Assembly (NCBI RefSeq): GCF_042767895.1
Contig: NC_091570.1
Location: forward strand, 32,974,419-32,991,918
Direction: 5' to 3'
Origin: Penaeus vannamei
Lineage: Eukaryota; Arthropoda; Malacostraca; Decapoda; Penaeidae
Length of the DNA stretch: 17,500 nt
Below, in pieces: positions 9,031 to 17,500 of the stretch. Under the pieces are notes generated by a model, which did not search any database, had not been told where the DNA came from, and saw only the letters and a program-made list of their open reading frames with translations. The first letter of the stretch is position 1; each line of letters begins with the position of its first letter. The translations under genes were made by a program, and so were the position numbers.

Positions 9031-9640
9031 CTCCCTTTTTCCCCTTTAGCCTCGTTTCATTCAGCGAAGGATACTGACCCCAAGATACCAGACAGCGCCA
9101 TCACCCGAGGAGTAAGATGTCGCGCAAGCATCAAAGCTCTCTCAAGAATTCCGCTCAGCCAGGCAGCGGAGTCCTTCCTCCTGCTTCCCCTCCATCGTAT
9201 CCTTGCAGTCACCTCCCTCGCGTCTGTCTAAATAAAGTTTTCAGAAGGCAGAAGGGGCTTCGTCGGGCGCGCATGGCTGGCCGAGGGCGGCTTGGCGAGG
9301 GCGGCTTGGCGAGGGCGTGCTGGGTCGCGGCTGATGCATGTTGTCTGGGCGAGTGAGAAGCCAAAGTGCGACGCGCGGTGCGGGGATGAGTCGCGAATGC
9401 TGCGCCGTCACCATTATTATTAGAATGATGGAGTTTCGGTAATGGTGGACTTCCGACGTTTTTATTGATGTCGGTGTGCACGTCATATGACTGAGTACGC
9501 TGCACAGGCTCTCCTGACAAGATTTTTTGTTGTGGGGAAATTTACTCTCGCATGTACCATTTCTTTTCATATTCCGCTACCCGTAGAAGCGTCTTCATCC
9601 ACGATTATTATGTCTGCGAGTAATTACGAGTCGCTTTCAT
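9031..9640. other. Unique sequence with a small 14-bp repeat
   Basis: The 79-codon plus frame from 9117 lacks any recognised domain. Its sense sequence crosses AATAAA at 9231-9236. A 14-bp unit CGAGGGCGGCTTGG is present in three tandem copies at 9282-9323, the third mutated. The right part is mixed composition. No gene is called. Confidence 0.5.
9282..9323. repeat. 14-bp GC-rich tandem repeat, three copies
   Basis: Units at 9282-9295 and 9296-9309 are identical; 9310-9323 reads CGAGGGCGTGCTGG. Confidence 0.9.
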
Positions 9641-9671
9641 GACGCGTCTCAACAGTGTGGTAATTAATTGT

Positions 9672-10100
9672 TGATAATGAGGGTAATTAGGGAGAGGGCT
9701 GAGCCCGGGTGAAGCTTACAGTGTCCGGGGAGGGGATGGGGGGAGGGGTCGTTGCGATGCAAGTCGTGCCGGCGAGTCGTTCCTCCCACTCACCGCTGAT
9801 GTTATCAGATGTTTGTTAGCAGTGATCAGGTCTCCTGCTGCACGCTCCCGCACGTTTGCTCAGACGGGGCCCCGGGCTTCTCACGGGTTTGGGCCTCGCC
9901 GGGATCCGCAGCCTTATCTGAGGGCACAAGATAGTAGCAGATCGCTGCACGGTGTGATTAAATGCAGTAAAGCCGGAGATAGAGGATAGAGAACTGCAAG
10001 CGGCAAACCAGTCTTGATTATGATGGCGTCGAGCAAAGGGCTGGCGGCGGTATCAAGATAGGGCGGCATGTGCACGTGCTGCGCCAGGATGACCTTATCT
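9672..10100. promoter_or_regulatory. Cluster of seven GATA-type motifs
   Basis: WGATAR motifs occur on either strand at 9672-9677, 9802-9807, 9914-9919, 9929-9934, 9977-9982, 10056-10061 and 10095-10100. At even base composition about one per 512 bp is expected over both strands, so seven in 429 bp is a clear excess. The DNA here is non-repetitive, so tandem duplication does not explain it. A CACGTG E-box (10073-10078) and TAATTA-type homeodomain-like sites (9661-9690) are near. It may be an enhancer; no target gene can be seen. Confidence 0.35.
9727..9748 (+). other. G-quadruplex motif
   Basis: Four G runs of 4, 4, 6 and 4 bases are separated by loops of 1, 2 and 1 bases. This is a canonical short-loop quadruplex pattern on the plus strand, inside the GATA-rich segment. 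Confidence 0.75.
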
Positions 10101-10569
10101 ACCCTCTGGCCAAACAAACCTCCGCGGGGCCTCCGAGCTGTCAAGCCTCCTGCAACTACCCCCCCAGGCCATGACTCGCTCACACTTGCTCCCGCCCCGC
10201 TGGAGATGAGAAACGTGTCCGAGATCGGGAGCAGAACAAAAACAGAAGATCGTCCGCCAGCAGTCACAAGCCCGAGTGACACAGAGTTAGCGAATTGGTG
10301 GACTCGGGTGTCACTTAACGCCACTGAAGTAATTCCTTCTTGACTCTTTTATGACGACGGTTCTTCTCGTGCGCTTCTGGCCAGTGACGTAAAGCACCTT
10401 CATGAGAAATTGCTTTGAGAGAAAGTCAGACTTCCTCATCTTCAAGGTCTCTGATGAGAAGGGACTAACTGTGGAACGGTTATTTCTTCGTCTCGATTGT
10501 GGAGGCTTTCAAAACTTTGAGCGTTAAGCTGTTGATGTAAATTATTTAAAGCATAATTTTCCGTATGTC
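10101..10569. other. Unique sequence, no convincing gene
   Basis: Mixed-composition DNA. A 136-codon reverse frame (9914-10324) and a 91-codon forward frame (10068-10343) overlap on opposite strands. Neither shows a known motif. From 10320 to 10569 the sequence is unremarkable. Confidence 0.5.
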
Positions 10570-11290
<721 letters not shown>

Positions 11291-11397
11291 GAGGGAAGAG
11301 AGAAGAGAGAAGGGAGAGAGAGACAGAGAGACACAGAGACAGAGAGACACAGAGACAGAGAGACAGAGGGACAGAGAGAGAGAGACAGAGGGACAGA

Positions 11398-11502
11398 GGG
11401 AGAGAGAAAAGAGAGAGAGGGAGAGAGAAAAGAGAGAGAGGGAGAGAGAAAAGAGAGAGAGGGAGAGAGAAAAGAGAGAGAGGGAGAGAGAAGAGAGAGA
11501 GA
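11398..11502. repeat. 21-bp tandem repeat, five copies
   Basis: Units begin with GGG at 11398, 11419, 11440, 11461 and 11482, exactly 21 bp apart. The fifth shows an altered AAAA block. A further GGG falls in register at 11503. The period is set by the GGG and AAAA interruptions in an otherwise GA context. Confidence 0.93.
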
Positions 11503-11509
11503 GGGAGAG

Positions 11510-11545
<36 letters not shown>

Positions 11546-11563
11546 GCAGAGAGAGAGAGAGAG

Positions 11564-11603
<40 letters not shown>

Positions 11604-11608
<5 letters not shown>

Positions 11609-11727
11609 ACATAGTTAGATAGAAAGATAGAGAGAGAAGAGAAGAAAGGAGGAGAGAGAGAGAGAGAGAAAAGACATAGTTAGATAGAAAGATAGAGAGA
11701 TAAGAGAAGAAAGGAGGAGAGAGAGAC
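11604..11727. repeat. 65-bp direct duplication
   Basis: The segment starting AAAAGACATAGTTAGATAG at 11604 recurs at 11669. The copies include AGAAAGATAGAGAGA and GAAGAAAGGAGGAGAG, with one visible difference (AGAGAGAAGAG against AGAGATAAGAG). Confidence 0.93.
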
Positions 11728-11735
11728 TTCTCTCG

Positions 11736-11995
11736 CCGCATGTGACAGCGAGAGAGAGAGAGGTGCGTGGCCGGTCGTACAGAGACAAGTGCCGGGCCTG
11801 CTGTCCCTCAGGAGCCTCCGACTCGAGCGCGGCCGAACAGGACCCCGTCTCTCCGATCTGTTAAGCTGGATATTTATTGATTGTATCGTGGCATGTGTTC
11901 CTTGTATCGTTTTAATTAACACGGACCTATCGAGTGCAACACTTTCCAGGCGTCGCGCGGGGAAGTGTCACGTTTCGCATACATTAGTCAAGGCG
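11736..11995. other. Unique spacer
   Basis: GC-rich left half, AT-rich from about 11860. No coding or RNA gene recognised. Confidence 0.5.
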
Positions 11996-12143
11996 CAGGG
12001 GAAGAGGGGGGGTGGCGGAGACGAGGTGAGGGGGAGGGGGTGGAAGACGGGGGAGGGGGAGGAGGGGTGATGGGGGAGGGGAAGGGGTGGAAGACGGGGG
12101 AGGGGGAGGGGGAGGGAGTGGAAGACGGGTGGGGGGACAAGGA
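11996..12143 (+). repeat. G-rich tract with repeated TGGAAGACGG motif
   Basis: Many runs of three to seven G occur on the plus strand in GGGGGAG and GGGGTGG contexts. TGGAAGAC recurs at 12041, 12088 and 12119, so imperfect 47-bp and 31-bp units are present. The tract could form several alternative G-quadruplexes. Confidence 0.9.
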
Positions 12144-12582
12144 GGAACAACAACAGTGATGGTGATAGTAGCACTACTGCATCTACTGCTGTTTTTGTTT
12201 ATGTTTCTGGTGCTTTGATAATCGAGACGATGATAATAAATATGACCATGATGGCGTTGGTTGCAATAACAGAAAAGGGAAAGAAAGAAAGAGAATAAAA
12301 AAGCAGTAGAAAAAAAGGAGAAAAGGGGGTAGGAGGAAACACTGAAAGAAAATACAGTGAATAGAGAACGGCAAGAAAGTACTGGGTAGACAAGATCCAA
12401 GATGGAGATAAAGTGAGTGGAGGTCAGTTGGACTAAATCTTTTCATCAAGCCTTTCCTCCAGGTCCCGGGAGAGGAAGCGGAGCCAGCAGGTCCTGAGAC
12501 GGCGGAATCCGAGGAGGGAGGGAAGGTCTCGAGCCGAGGGGCGTCTCCGCTTCCTCGGCCGGGAAAGGGAGAGCGAAAGAAG
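12144..12582. other. Unique sequence, A-rich then GC-rich
   Basis: The left part holds AAC and GATAAT triplet remnants and A-rich purine DNA (12275-12345). From about 12446 to 12582 it is GC-rich and purine-rich. No gene recognised. Confidence 0.5.
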
Positions 12583-12845
12583 GCAGAATCGAGCGAAAGG
12601 AGCATGGCAGAGAGGGGGCCGGAGAAAGGAGACAGCAAAAAAGAAAGAAAGAAAGAAAGAAAAAGATAGAAAAAAATAGAAAAAAGAAAAAAAGAAGAGA
12701 GGGAAGGCGAAAGGAGATAGCAAAAAAAAAAAGGAAGAGAAAATAAAGACAAAAAAGAAAATAAAAGAAAAAAACAAAAAAACAAAAAACAAAAAGAAAA
12801 TAGAAAAGAAAATAAAGACAAAAAAGAAATGAAAAAGAAAAAGGA
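12583..12845. repeat. A-rich polypurine tract with internal repeats
   Basis: About 260 bp of nearly pure A and G, including GAAA tetranucleotides (about 12640-12665). The 22-bp segment starting GAAAATAAAGACAAAAAAG occurs at 12739-12760 and 12808-12829. A GAAAGGAGA(C/T)AGCAAAAAA motif occurs near 12624 and 12709. The tract is decayed simple repeat with local duplications. The Phe-rich reverse frames of more than 200 codons are artefacts of the polypyrimidine strand. Confidence 0.9.
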
Positions 12846-14286
12846 CGGCACTGGCCTGAAGTGCGCGACCTCGTCTCGGTGCAGCAGGTGAAATGGCGGG
12901 GTTTGTATGGGCCGTTAATGGGATGTGAATGGAAGATCCGCGGTGCGATAGCGGTGTGTTTTGCCGGATCTGGATAGATGGCGCGGGAGATAGTGGGAAA
13001 GACAAGACAACAGAGGATAACAGCTTGACAAAAAGGAATAAACGAGTGAATAGGTAAACAAATAAAAGAATCAGTGGCGAAGAAGGCAGCATAGTTTACA
13101 TTCTGCCAGCATATGCTTTCGCCGAAGAGAGAGATGCTGCGCGGCGGAGGTATCGCGCACCCTCCGCCCCAGCCACCGTCCCTGATCACAAAGATAACAC
13201 AGTTTAGTAATTACATCCTCCTAATGAGCCAAACTAACGTGTCCTGTTGGGAAAAAGTCGGCTAATTAATGTTCCAATTTTGGAGTTGTCAGTAAGATAT
13301 ATTGGAAAGGAGTTGGAAATGATGTACTTGATACGTTAAATATTTTTAGGCCACACTTATGCCGACTGGTGAATTACCATCTTCTCGATAGTCTAATAAA
13401 GCTCGTTATAACGTGAGCATACGTAAGGCATACTCTGATGGAATGATATATTTATAGTGTACTCTTTATCATGTTTATTGTGCTCTCTTTATCAGTTTTT
13501 TTTCGGTTTAAGGGTTGTAGGGTATTATTGCTGGGACTGATGGTCGCTGTTCAGGGAGCCACCGAGGGGTCGTCAGGGTGGGAGGTCCATTGATAGGATG
13601 TGCGTTGTTAATGAGGAAGGCTGACTGAAAGAGGCTGCGAGATGCTGAATGAAAGGAGCGACTGAGCACTTGGAGGCAAGTAGTGCCGATATGCGGGTGC
13701 CGCTTTTTGTTTTGATCTCCCCTGTTTTCTCGACACGGGAGAAGGAAGAAAGCAGATGCAGTTTGTTTGTCTGTCTATTACTATCGGTCTTTATTTTTCT
13801 CTTTCTCACATGCAGATACACACGCACACGCATGTGAATACATTACTAAGAGCTAAGAATAAAGAAAAGCCAGATAAAGAAATCTTAACCTCGCTCCCTT
13901 CGTAGGCCTCTGAAGGGAGCCCTGCCTAGGCCGACTAGTGCCGACTCGATTAGAGTGTCAGCTGGTGCTGCCTCGACTGAGCTTAGTGCTCAGGAACCTA
14001 CAGGCCTCTTTGTCCTTCAGATTTTCTATTGCCGATACTTTCTTAGGCTCAGAGAACATGCATTAAGCTTCCAAGATCGTAGTTGGCCATTGGTGATCAG
14101 CTGATCTGTGCCAATGCTGTTTCTTGATCCGAAGCGGTTCGCCGGAGAAGGGCGCAGAGCTTGCCCGCGGTCGCTTGAACTGGCCCTCCTATTCAACTGA
14201 AGCTCCACGCCCCCCCCCCCTACTCCTCCCCGAATGCCGGGAAATTTAACGCTGGTTGAAAGTGGACTTTTTGTGCCCCGCGTGGC
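12846..14286. other. Unique sequence, no convincing gene
   Basis: About 1.4 kb of mixed DNA, AT-rich between 13190 and 13520 and more GC-rich near 13880-14280. AGGCCTCTGAA and AGGCCTCTTTG occur about 100 bp apart near 13905 and 14003. C11 lies at 14210-14220. The longest non-repeat frames are 86 and 114 codons on minus, without recognised motifs. The 114-codon one begins beyond the A26 run. Confidence 0.5.
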
Positions 14287-14312
14287 AAAAAAAAAAAAAA
14301 AAAAAAAAAAAA
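14287..14312 (+). repeat. A26 homopolymer
   Basis: Twenty-six A residues. It could be the tail of a retroposed sequence on plus, but I see no AATAAA just upstream and no clear target-site duplication, so a simple homopolymer is as likely. Confidence 0.95.
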
Positions 14313-14884
14313 CAGCAAGGGCCCGAACTCTTTTCGGCTGCATCCAGAGCCATTCAGACGCACGCAACAAAAAGCGTCGGTAATTTTAAATTTTAATTAC
14401 TACGTTGTTCATGTTTGTTGTTGCTACCGACGGTGTTCATGTACCCGCGCTGTTGATTACCCCGCTCACGCGTGTGTTTTGCCAGGGATCATTACCTGTC
14501 ATCGGCCGGACCACAACGGCGCTGACGACGGGCCGGGACGCGCTGGGAGGCCGCTTTTTCCTCCCCGGCGTGATCCGGACGCCCCGCGCCTCGCCGTTGG
14601 CCCGTGTTGGTTTTGCTCCCGAGATGAACACTTGTTTGGCTCGCAGTTTCTTCCCTAAATTGATGGTTGTTCACCGTACGTTACCTGATATTATCTTCGC
14701 TCGCTGTAAATAAGGGCGAGCGAGTCGGGCGAAGTGGTGTGTTAACGTGATGAAAAAGGCGCGACCCAGAGGCGGTTTCTTTCTCGTTTTATGGGGACTT
14801 GCGATGACCCTTCATCATCGGCTTTTTCACGGTTTTAATGCATCTCAGAGTAATACGGAAGGTGAATAACTATCTCTTTGATAG
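14313..14884. other. CpG-rich unique block, no convincing gene
   Basis: From about 14440 to 14760 the DNA is GC- and CpG-rich. The plus frame 14405-14713 (102 codons) and overlapping minus frames lack known motifs. A perfect 8-bp stem TCGCTCGC/GCGAGCGA (14697-14704 and 14716-14723) encloses an 11-nt loop. Confidence 0.5.
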
Positions 14885-15560
<676 letters not shown>

Positions 15561-16040
15561 CAAAATATACTTCGTTGATGCATATAAGCTTAAAGAACTA
15601 TTATGGCCACAGCGTGTGTGTGTGAAAGGAGAAGATTATGAATGACAAGTCAGCTACTACGTATAACAAATCTGTCAATGGATTCCTGGGACCGGTTCGC
15701 TTCCTCCCGACGGGCCCGAGAAAGTAGCACCGTAGTCTATCGATGAGGAAACTGTGGATGATTTTTTAATCTGTTGCTTAAGACTCTCTAAGTGCACAGT
15801 GCCCGCGCTCCGAGATATCAGATTATTGGTTGTAAATCAATAAAGGTTGTTTTCTCTCTCTTTTTATAGTGTGGGTATTGACGTGGTGTTATTATCTTCA
15901 GTATCACAATTAATGCAATCAGGGCCTTTATCATTGTCATTATTTTCGGCTTCATCATCATTACAGCCGTCATCACGTCGCGGTAATCTGCTCCTTTGGC
16001 CGAGGTGCGTGTCGGCAGGATGGCAGACGCGGGCACCGGG
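15561..16040. other. Unique sequence, no gene seen
   Basis: Mixed composition. AATAAA occurs at 15839-15844, followed by a CT-rich stretch. ATCATT-type triplets lie near 15925-15975. GGTTCGCTTCC at 15696-15706 resembles a box B, but no T stem can form. No gene recognised. Confidence 0.55.
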
Positions 16041-16306
16041 GGAGAGGGAGAGAGGGAGAGAGGGAGTGAGGGAGGGAGGGAGTGAGGGAGGGAGTGAGTG
16101 AGGGAGAGGGAGGGAGAGAGGGAGAGAGGGAGTGAGGGAGAGAGGGAATGAGGGAGAGAGGGAGAGGGAAGGAGGGAGTGAGGAAAGAGAGAGGGGGAGG
16201 GGGAGGGGGAGAGGGAGAGGGAGAAGGAGAGGCAGAGGGAGTGAGAGAGAGGGAGAGAGAAAGAGAGAGGGGAGAGGAAAGAGAGACATGAGGGGGAGAC
16301 TGAGGC

Positions 16307-16396
<90 letters not shown>

Positions 16397-16400
16397 GAAT

Positions 16401-16473
<73 letters not shown>

Positions 16474-16476
16474 GGA
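16041..16476. repeat. GA-rich compound array
   Basis: GGGAGTGA/GGGAGAGA variants (16041-16170) are followed by GGGGGA-rich purine DNA, a perfect (AG)41 at 16311-16392, the spacer TCGGGAATGAG, and (GA)n at 16404-16460 with a GGAGAGAG end. The whole plus strand is purine-rich and triplex-prone. Confidence 0.97.
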
Positions 16477-17500
16477 CGATGACCAGGACCAAAAGACTGC
16501 TGGAATCTTAGACGACTGCCTGGGGCCCAAAACGCACCCATTCCACGTCACGAAAATTCCGGCCTAATTTTGAACGACCGCGAAAAGATTTATACGAAAA
16601 TGGGTTTTATCGATTATTGATGAAAAAGAAAGAAAAGCTGGAAAAAAGATTGATTTGAGGGAATTCTTAAGTCGGGATGTTATTTGATGAGGAATATATT
16701 TTATTTGAAAAAGCGCGATGAATTGGGTGGAAAAAAAACGTGAAAGTATAGGAGAGTAGAATATCGAGGCGTGAAAGTGGGAAGGATTAAAATTATTGCT
16801 TTGGTGGCAAGAGTTTCCAATACGGGAGAAGTTAAAGGAAATCTACCAATCAAGGGCATTATTTATGCACAATATCATCACTTATTTCGGCGCTCAGGAA
16901 AATATAAGTAGAATTACTTGCAACTATTTCTTTCTTGGAGTTGTCAAAAGCTAGACCCAGTGGAGGCGTCCAGCACGAGGTGACGTGAACAGAGACACGT
17001 CACACGAGGCAGCGAGCGGCGGATCCGGCAGCAGCGAGTGCGAGTGCGAGTCCAGGGCCTCCACCTCGAAGTCTCCGAACTCCGAAAGGACGCGAGATTG
17101 CTGCCTCGCCGAAGCGCCAGGTGACTGTGGCCGCGGTAAACTTTTTCCCTTATTGGCAACAGCTCTTTGCTTGGGAGGAGAGGCGAGGAGGGCTGCGGGG
17201 GCTACGGACACAGGCCTTCCCTCGCAAGATGATTTTGATGAGTTCTTTAAAGTCAAACATGGTGTTGAGGGGAGAGGGGAGATGGTGTTGGGAGGTGTGT
17301 ACGAAAGAAAATTAGAATGAAGGAAAGTAAGGAGTTCAGAAACGGCTGAAAAGAATTGGTGCCTAGTTCCCTTGAAAGAAGCTGGAGAGGGGAACAACGC
17401 GAAAGAATGCCACAAGATTTGTGATTCGAAAAATCTAAATCTGTTTCACGTCGTCAGACACGGCCGGCTCACGTAGATGGTCTTCACCACAGTGGAAAAT
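16477..17500. other. Unique sequence with a possible exon
   Basis: The left part (16550-16930) is AT-rich. From about 16955 to 17230 the DNA is GC-rich. A plus frame open from about 16958 ends at CAG followed by GTGACT near 17119, a plausible splice donor. It encodes a Ser/Glu/Cys-rich stretch (SGGSGSSECECESRASTSK). The reverse strand is also open over 154 codons (16951-17415), which weakens the case. The right end is purine-rich and featureless. Confidence 0.35.
16980..17003. promoter_or_regulatory. Inverted pair of TGACGTG motifs
   Basis: GTGACGTG (16980-16987) and its exact reverse complement CACGTCAC (16996-17003) are separated by 8 nt. Each contains TGACGTG, the core of CRE/UPRE-type bZIP sites. 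It could be a paired bZIP site or a plain 8-bp stem-loop. Confidence 0.35.

Larger units (their letters stand above)
11291..11735. repeat. GA-rich tract with higher-order repeats
   Basis: About 445 bp of almost pure purine plus strand. It starts with AGACAGAG/ACACAGAG variants, then 21-bp units beginning GGGAGAGAGAAAAGAG at 11398, 11419, 11440, 11461 and 11482. GA runs with GGCAGA interruptions follow, and then a 65-bp duplication. The Arg-Glu-rich and Leu-Ser-rich frames are repeat translations. Confidence 0.97.

Noticed and set aside
9914..10324. A 136-codon non-repetitive reverse frame
   Set aside because: This is the longest frame free of simple repeats, but it has no recognised domain, the other strand is partly open, and its length is within reach of chance in GC-rich DNA of this amount.
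12183..13189. Reverse-strand frames of 219-247 codons rich in Phe, Leu and Ser, resembling membrane proteins
   Set aside because: The hydrophobic runs come from the polypyrimidine complement of an A/G tract. Three overlapping frames look alike, as expected from low-complexity sequence.
14287..14312. A26 as the tail of a processed pseudogene or SINE
   Set aside because: I found no polyadenylation signal just upstream, no recognisable parent sequence and no target-site duplication by eye.
14405..14713. A 102-codon plus frame in CpG-rich DNA
   Set aside because: No motif is recognised, and overlapping reverse frames are open because the region is GC-rich.
15696..15706. GGTTCGCTTCC, close to a pol III box B
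   Set aside because: The flanking bases cannot form a T stem and there is no acceptor stem or box A at a suitable distance.
15818..16551. Reverse-strand Ser-Leu-Pro frames of 192-225 codons and plus Arg-Glu frames
   Set aside because: They are direct translations of the GA/CT array.

Overview
This window looks like non-coding DNA from a decapod crustacean, most likely a penaeid shrimp. I infer this from the very dense, long and varied simple repeats: AC/GT, AT, GA/CT and ATC/ATT-type arrays, several with more than 50 perfect copies, together with minisatellites. By my hand tally roughly a quarter of the 17.5 kb is tandem repeat. I see no prokaryotic operon, no ribosome-binding-site-led gene, no CRISPR array, no phage or insertion sequence, and no complete protein-coding gene. 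Almost all long open frames are repeat translations (poly Thr-His, Cys-Val, Ile-Tyr, Leu-Ser, Arg-Glu).

Layout from the left. A pure (AC)115 array (178-408) leads to a degenerate ATR triplet tract (721-935), a 27-bp minisatellite (1284-1683), and two GT arrays that flank a duplicated 48/49-bp unique sequence (1695-1743 and 1903-1950). Unique DNA follows to 3170, then AT arrays (3171-3430), a unique block with three tight hairpins (3677-3771), and a second AT/CA mosaic (4256-4638). From 5019 to 5670 there is a diverged inverted-repeat structure. Its interior carries the 3' half of a tRNA-Leu-like sequence with the CCA end encoded in the DNA. Just to its right is a promoter-like stretch (CCAAT palindrome, TATA, initiator-like) with a palindromic nuclear-receptor-type site at 5899-5911.

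Further right: AT-rich unique DNA to about 7009, a 74-88-bp minisatellite (7010-7306), (GA)52 (7495-7598), ATC triplets (7838-8083), a GC island (8084-8290), a 34-bp minisatellite (8307-8536), (CA)50 (8631-8730), and a long TG/CG array (8838-9030). Unique DNA with a dense cluster of GATA motifs and a G-quadruplex motif (9640-10110) precedes a CT/AC compound array (10644-10926). Then come a 445-bp GA tract with nested 21-bp and 65-bp repeats, a G-rich tract (11996-12143) and an A-rich purine tract (12583-12845). About 1.4 kb of unique DNA ends at an A26 run (14287-14312). The right part holds a CpG-rich unique block, a 670-bp AT array punctuated by GTATAC (14885-15560), a GA array (16041-16476), and about 1 kb of unique DNA with a possible but unproven exon near 16960-17119.

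No genes can be shown to work together here. The points most worth checking are the inverted-repeat structure with the tRNA-Leu piece, the three-hairpin block, the GATA cluster and the promoter-like stretch. The rest is best read as a record of repeat expansion, slippage and local duplication.
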